Source of the DNA: JANOBJ01 sp031411575
Lineage (GTDB): Bacteria > Pseudomonadota > Gammaproteobacteria > Burkholderiales > Burkholderiaceae_C
Direction of reading: 5' to 3'
Assembly (NCBI GenBank): GCA_031411575.1
Contig: JANOBJ010000158.1
Coordinates: 1 to 7,480 of the forward strand
Length of the DNA stretch: 7,480 nt
Program-made: the position numbers and the translations under genes
Shown: one piece after another, positions 1 through 6,648 of the stretch
Layout: every line of letters starts with the position of its first letter
Position numbering within the stretch: position 1 is the stretch's first letter
Notes under the pieces: generated by a model
Told to the model about the DNA's origin: nothing
Database searches by the model: none
What the model saw: only the letters and a program-made list of their open reading frames with translations

Positions 1-3000
1 GGCGTGATCGTGCCGGCCGAAATCCGCGAGCTGCATGCCTACGGCGTCACGCGCATCTACAGCCCGGAGGACGGCCAGCGCATGGGTCTGGCCGGCATGA
101 TCGGCGAGATGGTGATGCGGTGCGACCAGGACATCACCCCCCATGCACCGACAGACATCCGGGCGGTCGAGGGCCATGGCGAGATGAACTGGCGCGCGCT
201 GGCCCAGCTCATCACGGCACTCGAGAATTCCAAGGCAAATGAGGCGATGGTCATCTCCCAGCGGTCATTGTCTGCTACAAAAAAGATACCGGTACTCGGC
301 ATCACCGGCACCGGCGGCGCGGGCAAATCGTCGCTGACCGACGAATTGATCCGGCGTCTGCGGCTGGACCAGAACGACAGTCTGCGCATTGCCGTGATCT
401 CGATCGACCCATCGCGCCGCAAGAGTGGCGGCGCGCTGCTGGGCGACCGCATCCGCATGAATGCCATTTCTCCGTGGGCCCCCACGCTTGCCGCTGCGCG
501 TGCTGCGCTGCCCCCCGAGGGGGCCGTCACCGCCTTGGGGCGGCCCGGCGGCGGTGTGGTCACGGACTCCGGCCAGCGCGTGTTCATGCGCAGCCTGGCC
601 ACGCGCGATTTCGGCAGCGAGATCAGCCAGGCCCTGCCCGACGTGCTGGCAGCCTGCAAATGCGCGGGCTTCGATTTGATCGTGGTCGAGACCTCCGGCA
701 TCGGTCAGGGCGACGCAGCGATCGTGCCGCATGTGGATGTGCCGCTGTACGTGATGACGCCCGAGTTCGGCGCAGCCAGCCAGCTCGAGAAGATCGACAT
801 GCTCGACTTTGCCGAGTTTGTGGCGATCAACAAGTTCGATCGCAAGGGCGCGGCCGACGCGCTGCGCGATGTATCCAAGCAGGTGCAGCGCAACAAGGAA
901 GCCTGGACCACGCCCGCCGACCAGATGCCGGTATTCGGCACGATGGCCGCGCGCTTCAACGACGACGGCGTTACCGCGCTTTACCAGGCGCTGAAAGCCC
1001 GCCTCGGCGCACTGGGCCTGCCGCTTGCCGACGGCGCCTTGCCCACCGTTAGCGTTCGCCACAGCACCAACCAGACGCCCGTGGTGCCAGCCGCCCGGAC
1101 CCGCTACCTCGCCGAAATCAGCGACACCGTGCGCGGCTACAAGAAGCGCGCCCGCGACCAGGCCCGGCTGGCCCGCGAGATTCAGCAGTTGCGCGCAGCC
1201 GCCGCCATGCTGACGGTTGGCAAGCCCGACAAGGCGCGCGCCGCCGAAGCCGCGATTGATCTGGCTGTGCAGCGCGAGGCCGTTCAGGACGCAGCCGCCT
1301 GCAAGCTGCTGGCCCAGTGGCCCGAGATGCAGAAGGCCTACGCCGGTGATGAGTACGTGGTGAGGATCCGCGACAAGGAAATCCGCACCGCGCTCACCAG
1401 CAAATCGCTCTCGGGCACCACCATCCGCAAGGTGTCATTGCCGCAGTACGAAGACCATGGCGAAATCCTCAAGTGGCTGATGCTCGACAACGTGCCCGGC
1501 AGCTACCCCTACACCGCCGGCACCTTTGCCTTCAAGCGCGAGGGTGAAGACCCGACCCGCATGTTCGCGGGCGAAGGCGATGCGTTCCGCACCAACACCC
1601 GCTTCAAGTTGCTGAGCTCCGGCATGCCGGCCAAGCGCCTGTCCACCGCGTTCGATTCAGTCACGCTCTACGGCAACGATCCCGACCTGCGGCCCGACAT
1701 CTACAGCAAGGTCGGCAACTCGGGCGTGTCCATCGCCACGCTGGACGACATGAAGGTGCTGTACGGCGGCTTCGACCTGTGCAGCCCGAGCACCAGTGTC
1801 TCGATGACGATCAACGGCCCGGCGCCCAGCATCCTCGCGATGTTCATGAACACCGCGATCGACCAGAACCTGGAGAAGTTCAAGACCGACAACGGCCGAG
1901 AACCCACCGACACTGAAGGCCAGAAGATCCGCGAATGGGTGCTGGCCAACGTGCGCGGCACGGTGCAGGCCGACATTCTGAAGGAGGACCAGGGCCAGAA
2001 CACCTGCATCTTCTCCACCGAGTTCAGCCTCAAGGTGATGGGCGACATCGCCCAATACTTTGTGCACCACAACGTGCGCAATTTTTACAGCGTGTCGATC
2101 AGCGGATACCACATCGCCGAGGCCGGTGCCAACCCGATCAGCCAGCTGGCGTTCACGCTGTCCAACGGATTCACCTTCGTGGAGGCGTACCTGGCGCGCG
2201 GCATGCACGTCGACGACTTCGCGCCCAACCTGTCGTTCTTCTTCAGCAACGGCATGGACCCGGAATACACCGTGATGGGCCGTGTGGCGCGCCGTATCTG
2301 GGCCGTGGCCATGAAAGAGAAGTACGGCGCCAACGAGCGCAGCCAGAAGCTGAAATACCACATCCAGACCAGCGGTCGCAGCCTGCACGCGCAGGAGATC
2401 CAGTTCAACGACATCCGCACCACGCTGCAGGCCCTGATTGCCATCTACGACAACTGCAACAGCCTGCACACCAACGCGTTCGACGAAGCCATCACCACGC
2501 CCACCGAAGACAGCGTGCGCCGCGCCATGGCCATCCAGCTCATCATCAACCGCGAGTGGGGTCTGGCCAAGAACGAGAACCCGAGCCAGGGCGCGTTCAT
2601 CATCGAGGAACTGACCGAACTGGTGGAAGAAGCGGTGCTGGCCGAGTTCGCGGCTATCGCCGACCGCGGCGGCGTGCTGGGGGCGATGGAAACCGGCTAC
2701 CAGCGCGGCCGCATCCAGGACGAAAGCATGCATTACGAGATGCTCAAGCACACCGGCGAGCTGCCCATCATCGGGGTCAACACCTTCCGCAACCCACACG
2801 GCGACACGGTGATGGAAAAGCTCGAACTTGCGCGCTCGACCGACGAGGAAAAGCAGAGTCAGCTCCGGCGCCTGCAGGAGTTCCACTCGCGACACGCGGC
2901 CGAAGCGCCGAAGCAGCTCAAGCGCCTGCAGCAAGCGGTGATTGACAACCAGAATGTGTTCGAGGTGCTGATGGACGCGGTGCGGGTCTGCTCGCTGGGG

Positions 3001-3054
3001 CAGATCACCAATGCCCTGTTCGAGGTGGGCGGCCAGTACCGGCGCAACATGTGA
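1..3054 (+). CDS. icmF: Fused isobutyryl-CoA mutase IcmF, 5' end outside window
   Basis: This is the adenosylcobalamin-dependent mutase that interconverts isobutyryl-CoA and n-butyryl-CoA in the cytoplasm, fused to its G-protein chaperone. The frame is open through base 1 (Gly-Val-Ile-Val-Pro), so the GTG at position 4 is an internal valine and I estimate that 110-120 N-terminal residues, including the cobalamin-ligand histidine, are missing. Numbering from that codon: residues 1-45 are the end of the B12-binding domain (YSPEDGQRMGLAGMIGEM). The G domain spans about 95-350, with P-loop GTGGAGKS at 102-109, DPSRRKSGG from 135, ETSGIGQGD at 229-237 and NKFD at 276-279. A helical linker follows to about 440, then the mutase barrel with YH at 702-703 in SGYHIAEAG. 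Phe521 (TRMFAG) and Gln665 (EDQGQNT) sit where methylmalonyl-CoA mutase has Tyr and Arg, the known IcmF signature. The G domain carries an in-frame insertion of about 34 residues (158-191). Function is secure; activity with the insertion is not shown. Confidence 0.96.
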   Translation, partial: GVIVPAEIRELHAYGVTRIYSPEDGQRMGLAGMIGEMVMRCDQDITPHAPTDIRAVEGHGEMNWRALAQLITALENSKANEAMVISQRSLSATKKIPVLGITGTGGAGKSSLTDELIRRLRLDQNDSLRIAVISIDPSRRKSGGALLGDRIRMNAISPWAPTLAAARAALPPEGAVTALGRPGGGVVTDSGQRVFMRSLATRDFGSEISQALPDVLAACKCAGFDLIVVETSGIGQGDAAIVPHVDVPLYVMTPEFGAASQLEKIDMLDFAEFVAINKFDRKGAADALRDVSKQVQRNKEAWTTPADQMPVFGTMAARFNDDGVTALYQALKARLGALGLPLADGALPTVSVRHSTNQTPVVPAARTRYLAEISDTVRGYKKRARDQARLAREIQQLRAAAAMLTVGKPDKARAAEAAIDLAVQREAVQDAAACKLLAQWPEMQKAYAGDEYVVRIRDKEIRTALTSKSLSGTTIRKVSLPQYEDHGEILKWLMLDNVPGSYPYTAGTFAFKREGEDPTRMFAGEGDAFRTNTRFKLLSSGMPAKRLSTAFDSVTLYGNDPDLRPDIYSKVGNSGVSIATLDDMKVLYGGFDLCSPSTSVSMTINGPAPSILAMFMNTAIDQNLEKFKTDNGREPTDTEGQKIREWVLANVRGTVQADILKEDQGQNTCIFSTEFSLKVMGDIAQYFVHHNVRNFYSVSISGYHIAEAGANPISQLAFTLSNGFTFVEAYLARGMHVDDFAPNLSFFFSNGMDPEYTVMGRVARRIWAVAMKEKYGANERSQKLKYHIQTSGRSLHAQEIQFNDIRTTLQALIAIYDNCNSLHTNAFDEAITTPTEDSVRRAMAIQLIINREWGLAKNENPSQGAFIIEELTELVEEAVLAEFAAIADRGGVLGAMETGYQRGRIQDESMHYEMLKHTGELPIIGVNTFRNPHGDTVMEKLELARSTDEEKQSQLRRLQEFHSRHAAEAPKQLKRLQQAVIDNQNVFEVLMDAVRVCSLGQITNALFEVGGQYRRNM
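475..576 (+). repeat. REP-like palindromic element inserted in frame in icmF
   Basis: The stretch forms two neighbouring GC-rich hairpins. One has stem GCCCCC/GGGGGC (510-515 with 519-524, loop CGA). The other has stem CCGCC/GGCGG (530-534 with 539-543, loop TTGG). The segment around them (about 481-555) resembles a short dispersed repeat I associate with intergenic regions of Comamonadaceae; this is memory of the pattern, not a search. It encodes an Ala/Pro/Gly-rich stretch, Trp158 to about Gln191 of the visible IcmF protein. Family members usually pass from GDRIRMNAI to MRSLATR across a handful of residues. The inferred length is 102 bases, a multiple of three. At least five of the six reading frames run through it without a stop. 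The exact edges are uncertain by several codons, and I saw no second copy in the window. Confidence 0.7.
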
Positions 3055-3165
3055 CCGTGCCAGTGGCCTGTCATCCAGGTGATGGCGGGCACGCGAGGTT
3101 CGCGCTAGTCTTGCGAGCACCGGCAGTTTCTGCCGGCCCGATTCACCCACGGCTGGAGCAACACC
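3055..3165. other. Intergenic gap with several small inverted repeats
   Basis: This 111-base gap separates icmF from the RhlG-like gene. Three possible hairpins are visible. A compound one has outer stem GTGCC/GGCAC (3057-3061 with 3088-3092) and inner stem CCTG/CAGG (3067-3070 with 3076-3079); it lies just after the icmF stop and could help end transcription, but no T-run follows. The second is CGCGA/TCGCG (3092-3096 with 3100-3104). The third and best is the perfect 7-bp CCGGCAG/CTGCCGG (3120-3126 with 3130-3136, loop TTT), 29 bases before the next start codon. I could not find a convincing sigma-70 promoter. The gap and the hairpins leave it open whether the two genes share a transcript. 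Confidence 0.4.
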
Positions 3166-3933
3166 ATGAACAACCTCTTTTCCCTGCAGGGCCGTAGCGC
3201 CCTGGTTACCGGCGGCTCGCGCGGCATCGGCCGCATGATCGCGGCGGGCTTCCTGAAAGCGGGCGCCCGCGTCTACATCTCGGCGCGCAAGGCGGCGGCC
3301 TGCGACCAGACAGCGAAGGAACTGTCGGCGCTGGGGCCATGCATCTCGCTGCCGGCCGACGTGTCCACGCTGGAGGGCGCCCGCGCGCTGGCCGCTGCCT
3401 ACGGGGCGCATGAGCCGCAGCTGGACATCCTCGTCAACAACGCCGGTGCGGCCTGGGGCGCGCCGTTTGACGAGTTTCCCGAGAGCGGCTGGGACAAGGT
3501 GGTCGACCTGAACCTCAAGTCACCCTTCTTCCTGACGCAGGCACTGGCCGCACCGCTACGCGCGGGCGCCAAGACGCGTCCCGCCAAAGTCATCAACATC
3601 GCGTCGATCGACGGCGTGTCGGTCAACCCGATGGAGACGTACTCGTACGCTGCCAGCAAGGCCGGTTTGATCCACCTGACCCGGCGCATGGCGTTGCGGC
3701 TGGTGCAGGACAACATCGTGGTCACCGCCATCGCGCCCGGCGCCTTTGCCTCCGACATGAACCGCGATGCGCGCGACCACGGCGATGAGGTGGCGCGGCG
3801 CGTGCCCGCCGGCCGCGTGGGGGTGGACGACGACATGGCCGGCGCCGCCATCTACCTGGCCTCGCGCGCGGGTGACTACGTGGTGGGCTCCACCCTGGTG
3901 GTGGACGGCGGCGTCACGCACGCGCGCTCCTGA
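3166..3933 (+). CDS. RhlG-like SDR family oxidoreductase
   Basis: A 255-residue classical short-chain dehydrogenase/reductase, the usual length for the family, predicted to be a soluble cytoplasmic NAD(P)H-dependent reductase. The cofactor-binding TGGSRGIG is at residues 15-22, Asp65 is in the ADVS turn that contacts adenine, and NNAG is at 91-94. The catalytic set is Asn116, Ser147, Tyr161 and Lys165 (YAASK), followed by the APG turn. Arg41, just after the second strand (SAR), favours NADPH over NADH, by family rule. Overall sequence (start FSLQGR, LVTGGSRGIGRMIA, NNAGAAWGA, closing VVDGG) resembles Pseudomonas RhlG, a beta-ketoacyl reductase whose role in rhamnolipid synthesis has been disputed. 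I therefore infer a 3-oxoacyl or similar ketone substrate but do not assign one. The ATG is supported by GGAG at 3155-3158, seven bases upstream. It follows icmF after 111 bases and converges with the CorA-like gene 26 bases after its stop. Confidence 0.9.
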   Translation: MNNLFSLQGRSALVTGGSRGIGRMIAAGFLKAGARVYISARKAAACDQTAKELSALGPCISLPADVSTLEGARALAAAYGAHEPQLDILVNNAGAAWGAPFDEFPESGWDKVVDLNLKSPFFLTQALAAPLRAGAKTRPAKVINIASIDGVSVNPMETYSYAASKAGLIHLTRRMALRLVQDNIVVTAIAPGAFASDMNRDARDHGDEVARRVPAGRVGVDDDMAGAAIYLASRAGDYVVGSTLVVDGGVTHARS

Positions 3934-3941
3934 ACAGGAGC
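3926..3941. terminator. Possible weak bidirectional terminator between convergent genes
   Basis: A 6-bp perfect inverted repeat, GCTCCT (3926-3931) and AGGAGC (3936-3941) with a four-base GAAC loop, overlaps the stop codon of the RhlG-like gene and lies 18 bases beyond the stop of the CorA-like gene on the other strand. Its position between two converging genes suits a shared terminator. There is no T-run on either side, so it is not a standard intrinsic terminator and may be incidental. Confidence 0.3.
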
Positions 3942-3959
3942 CCGCCGAACGCTTCTGGC

Positions 3960-5666
3960 TCAGTCTCCGCGCTGGCGCCACACGGCGGCCAGCGCGCCGG
4001 CTTTCTGCCAGAACGTCAGCCGCTCATCCGACAGCGCATCCAGGAAGTCTGAGAGCCGCTTGGACTTGGCCATGGTGTAGACCGTCAGCGATATCGTCGC
4101 GACAAACACCGCGCCGAAGATCAGCAGCCGGCGCCACAGCGGCGCATCGGCTTCGGCCAGCAGGTTCATGCCGAGGAAGCCGGTGGTCACGGTACCGATC
4201 AGGCCCAGGATGGTGACCACGGTGAGGCGGACTACCGTATTGGCCTGGCGCCGCAGGCTGTCGGCGTCCAGGTAGCTGTTCATGTCGGCGATGCGCTCCT
4301 TGACCTCGGCGTACAGGGGGTCCAGGCCCAGGTGCTTGGCACACAGGTGAAACAGGGCGCGCGTTTGCGCCTGCTCGGCCACCTCGTGAAACCAGTACCG
4401 GTGGGTGAAGCGCAAGAACCCCTCGAAGCTGGACCGGATGGCGCGCTTGAAGCGCCGCACGCTGGACGGGCTGTGCACGTCCAGCCCCTTGAGCGCCTCG
4501 ACCAGGCGGTCCGAGAACATTAGCAGCGCCGCTTTCTGGAAATGCGCAATCAGAAACAGCATGAAGTGCTGGTGGCGGAACTGCGCCAGCACGCCGCGGT
4601 CGCGGCAGCCATAAAATTGCGAGCGCGCGTCGCCCACCACCACCAGCGAGTGGCCGCTGCACAGGTAGCGGGTATTGGGTGCGGCCCCCGCGTCGGCCCA
4701 GAAGCGGTCGTAGCAGAAGCGCTGCTCAAAATCAGCCAGGTGCTGCTCGGAAAAGGGCAGCGTGGCGTCCCCTGCGCGGTCGGCGCCGCTGGTGCCGGTG
4801 ACCAGCCCGAGGCGAATGAAATCGTTGCGCGTCAGAGCGCGCGGGTCGTCCAGCGCGAGGTAGCCCATCAGCGGCATGCGGTAGTACTCGATCTGGCGGT
4901 AGCGCAACAGCCCTTCGCGGTCGGAATGGTCGCTGACCAGCGGCTCCAGCAGAAAGGCCCAGTGCGCGGCGATGCGGGGCGCGCGGTGCGCGCACACATG
5001 GGCCAGAAAGGCATCGCGGTCGTGCGAATCGCTGCGCGCCAGCACCTCGCCCGCCTTGTCCAGCCACTCCACGCCGGCCAGCGCGTGCATGGCGTGGCCC
5101 TGCTCGTCCCAGCCCGACGGGTAGCCCCGCCCGAACCGGTACAGCAGTTCCTGCGCCTGGGCCAGCGTGAGGTCGGAGGCAGACACTTCGACGTTGAGCA
5201 GCACCAGGTCCACGTCAAAGAAGAAATACAGGTCAATGTGCACGATGTCCAGCGTGATGGGCGCATCGCCGGGCCGCGCCACCATGCGCACCTGGGCGAT
5301 GTCCTGGCGCCGGAACACCCGCATGGGCGAGCCCGCCTCGCCGTCACCGCCGCCAGTGCTGCCAGTGCTGCGCCGCGTGCGGCCCTCGCCATAGAGAAAC
5401 CGCTGCACGTAGGGCAGAAAGGTGACGAACTCGTTGTAGTGGCGTTCGTGAAAGCCGTTTGGATCGCCCGTGTACTCGTCTACCTGCTCGCGCCAGGGCG
5501 ATTCGCCGCGCTCGCCCAGATCGCGCAGCAATTGCCAGGGCGTGCGGCGCGGCCCGGTAGCGGTCGGCAGCGGCATCAGGCGCAGCGGCCACAACAACAC
5601 CTGGCGAAAATGCCGCACCGTGGCCTGGGCGGCGACGGCGGCGCGTTCAGTCCCGGTGTTCAGCAT
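3960..5666 (-). CDS. CorA-superfamily membrane protein with enlarged cytoplasmic domain
   Basis: A 568-residue protein, probably of the inner membrane. Residues 1 to about 475 are mostly hydrophilic and predicted cytoplasmic. A charged helix (about 440-475) leads into a first membrane segment (about 477-498), then the GMN motif at 499-501 (FLGMNLL), a short acidic outer loop (Glu505, Asp507), a second membrane segment (about 513-532) and a basic cytoplasmic tail starting KSKR. Two C-terminal helices with GMN between them are the hallmark of CorA-type channels, which carry Mg2+ or other divalent ions as pentamers. CorA proteins are usually about 310-350 residues, so the N-terminal part here is much larger and I do not recognise it in detail. 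Transport and the ion are inferred from the pore alone. The ATG has no clear Shine-Dalgarno sequence. A downstream Met31 also lacks one, so I keep the longer start. The gene lies 59 bases after the MipA-like gene on the same strand. Confidence 0.8.
   Translation of the reverse strand: MLNTGTERAAVAAQATVRHFRQVLLWPLRLMPLPTATGPRRTPWQLLRDLGERGESPWREQVDEYTGDPNGFHERHYNEFVTFLPYVQRFLYGEGRTRRSTGSTGGGDGEAGSPMRVFRRQDIAQVRMVARPGDAPITLDIVHIDLYFFFDVDLVLLNVEVSASDLTLAQAQELLYRFGRGYPSGWDEQGHAMHALAGVEWLDKAGEVLARSDSHDRDAFLAHVCAHRAPRIAAHWAFLLEPLVSDHSDREGLLRYRQIEYYRMPLMGYLALDDPRALTRNDFIRLGLVTGTSGADRAGDATLPFSEQHLADFEQRFCYDRFWADAGAAPNTRYLCSGHSLVVVGDARSQFYGCRDRGVLAQFRHQHFMLFLIAHFQKAALLMFSDRLVEALKGLDVHSPSSVRRFKRAIRSSFEGFLRFTHRYWFHEVAEQAQTRALFHLCAKHLGLDPLYAEVKERIADMNSYLDADSLRRQANTVVRLTVVTILGLIGTVTTGFLGMNLLAEADAPLWRRLLIFGAVFVATISLTVYTMAKSKRLSDFLDALSDERLTFWQKAGALAAVWRQRGD
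5352..5369. repeat. 9-bp tandem duplication in the CorA-like gene
   Basis: GCCAGTGCT occurs twice in direct succession (5352-5360 and 5361-5369). On the coding strand it reads Ser-Thr-Gly-Ser-Thr-Gly and forms part of a Ser/Gly-rich linker in the cytoplasmic domain of the CorA-like protein. The unit is three codons, so copy-number change would keep the frame. Confidence 0.7.
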
Positions 5667-5671
5667 GTCGG

Positions 5672-5700
5672 GTTGTGGTGCGGCCGGAGCGGCGAGTCAA
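5672..5700 (-). promoter_or_regulatory. Weak candidate promoter for the CorA-like gene
   Basis: On the - strand, TTGACT (complement of 5695-5700) matches the -35 consensus at five of six bases. It is followed after exactly 17 bases by CACAAC (complement of 5672-5677), which matches the -10 consensus at three of six. Transcription would begin near the ATG at 5666, giving a leaderless or nearly leaderless message, consistent with the missing ribosome-binding site. The poor -10 makes this tentative; the gene may instead be read from upstream. Confidence 0.25.
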
Positions 5701-5725
5701 GCGGCGATCAGCGATGCGGCCCGCA

Positions 5726-6640
5726 TCAGTTGCAGCACCGGTAGACCAGGCCAATCGAGCCGCTGTAGCCGGTGGCGCGGCGCGTAAGCGGGCTGGCGGC
5801 GGCGTCGCCCTGCAGCCGGGACACACCGAGCCCGCCAAACACCACCCAGCGGTCACTCAACGCTGAGGTGATGCCCAGGCTGGCATGCACATCGGTCAAG
5901 CCGCCGCCGGGGTCGAACGCGGCGTAGCTGGTCTGCGCGGCAGAGGCGCCGCTCACACCGTAGTAGGTGCGCATGTACTGGCTGTTGCCCAACCCCAGGC
6001 CGGCACTGGCCCGCCACTCGGTCTTGGGCGTCAGCCGGTAGACGTAACTGAGGTCGGTGGAGGCGGTGGCGCCGCCGCCGCGCGACAGCAGGTCCTGCGA
6101 GACGGTGAGGCCAAGGCCCCAGTTGGAGGTCAGGGCATAGGTGGCGTACACGCGCCCGCGCAGCGTGCGGCGAATCTCGGGCAACCCCGCCAGCGCGGGG
6201 TCGTCGTCTGCCGGCCGACCCGAATCACCACGCAGCGAGGCGCCGATACGGAAGCGCTCACTCTCCACCAAATCCGCGCTGATGCCCGCTCCCGCACCGT
6301 AGCCAAGCAAGGCGCTGCCGCGTGAGGTGGCAATGCGGAAACGCCCGTAGCGCACGGCAAAGACCGGCCTGGGCTTCAATTCGTAGTTCTCGCCACCGCC
6401 ATAGGTCGGTGAGTACGCCAGTGCGACGCCGAGCGCGTAATCCACCTTGGCGGGCGCGCTTCCCGGCAGGTCGGGCTTGGGAGTTTGGGCTTGCCCCCTG
6501 CCCGGCGCGCCCAAGGCCAAAACCAGCAGACAAGCGATGCCCAGGCTATACGGAAGCAACCGTTGCGCGTCGGCGGGTGCCCAGCGCCCTGCCGGCGCCA
6601 GCGGGGGCGGCATGCAGCGGCCAGGAGGTGTTCTTGTCAT
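5726..6640 (-). CDS. MipA/OmpV-family outer-membrane protein
   Basis: A 304-residue exported beta-barrel protein. MipA of E. coli is described as a scaffold linking murein synthase and hydrolase, and OmpV is its Vibrio relative; many family members have no proven role. After the leader, the family pattern is clear: GVALAYSPTYGGGENYELKP near the mature N-terminus, then alternating strands ending in YSGSIGLVYR. The leader is long: 27 proline-rich residues precede the hydrophobic core (about 28-45), with probable cleavage after Ala51 (GQA, before QTPK), leaving a mature chain of about 253 residues. Cys37 is inside the core and does not form a lipobox. The ATG is well supported by GGGGAG (complement of 6649-6654) eight bases upstream; Met10 has no such site. 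The chain ends Arg-Cys-Cys-Asn instead of the aromatic residue normal for such barrels. It lies between an SDR and the CorA-like gene on the same strand. Confidence 0.9.
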   Translation of the reverse strand: MTRTPPGRCMPPPLAPAGRWAPADAQRLLPYSLGIACLLVLALGAPGRGQAQTPKPDLPGSAPAKVDYALGVALAYSPTYGGGENYELKPRPVFAVRYGRFRIATSRGSALLGYGAGAGISADLVESERFRIGASLRGDSGRPADDDPALAGLPEIRRTLRGRVYATYALTSNWGLGLTVSQDLLSRGGGATASTDLSYVYRLTPKTEWRASAGLGLGNSQYMRTYYGVSGASAAQTSYAAFDPGGGLTDVHASLGITSALSDRWVVFGGLGVSRLQGDAAASPLTRRATGYSGSIGLVYRCCN

Positions 6641-6648
6641 GGTGCGAT

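Noticed and set aside
4..6. GTG as start codon of icmF
   Set aside because: The frame is open upstream to base 1, and the protein begins mid-way through the B12-binding domain, so this is an internal valine.
470..571. CTCCG direct repeat (470-474 and 567-571) as a target-site duplication around the insertion in icmF
   Set aside because: Removing one copy plus the inserted bases takes out 97 bases, which would not restore the icmF frame. A 5-base match in GC-rich DNA is easily due to chance.
265..1062. 265-codon open frame on the - strand
   Set aside because: It is antisense to the IcmF G domain, which holds all expected nucleotide-binding motifs in the + frame.
3055..3165. Sigma-70 promoter for the RhlG-like gene
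   Set aside because: TTCGCG and TTGCGA could pass for -35 boxes, but no acceptable -10 lies 16-18 bases downstream.
1657..3411. 584-codon open frame on the - strand
   Set aside because: It lies antisense to icmF and runs into the RhlG-like gene. Its protein is Arg/His/Val-rich with no recognisable motif, as expected of a frame opposite a GC-rich coding gene.
4542..5744. 400-codon open frame on the + strand
   Set aside because: It is antisense to the CorA-like gene, which has clear membrane segments and a GMN motif. The + frame gives a low-complexity Ala/Arg/Gln/His product.
5726..6640. Lipoprotein signal at Cys37 of the MipA-like protein
   Set aside because: The cysteine is inside the hydrophobic core and the preceding Gly-Ile-Ala does not fit a lipobox; a signal peptidase I site after Ala51 is more likely.
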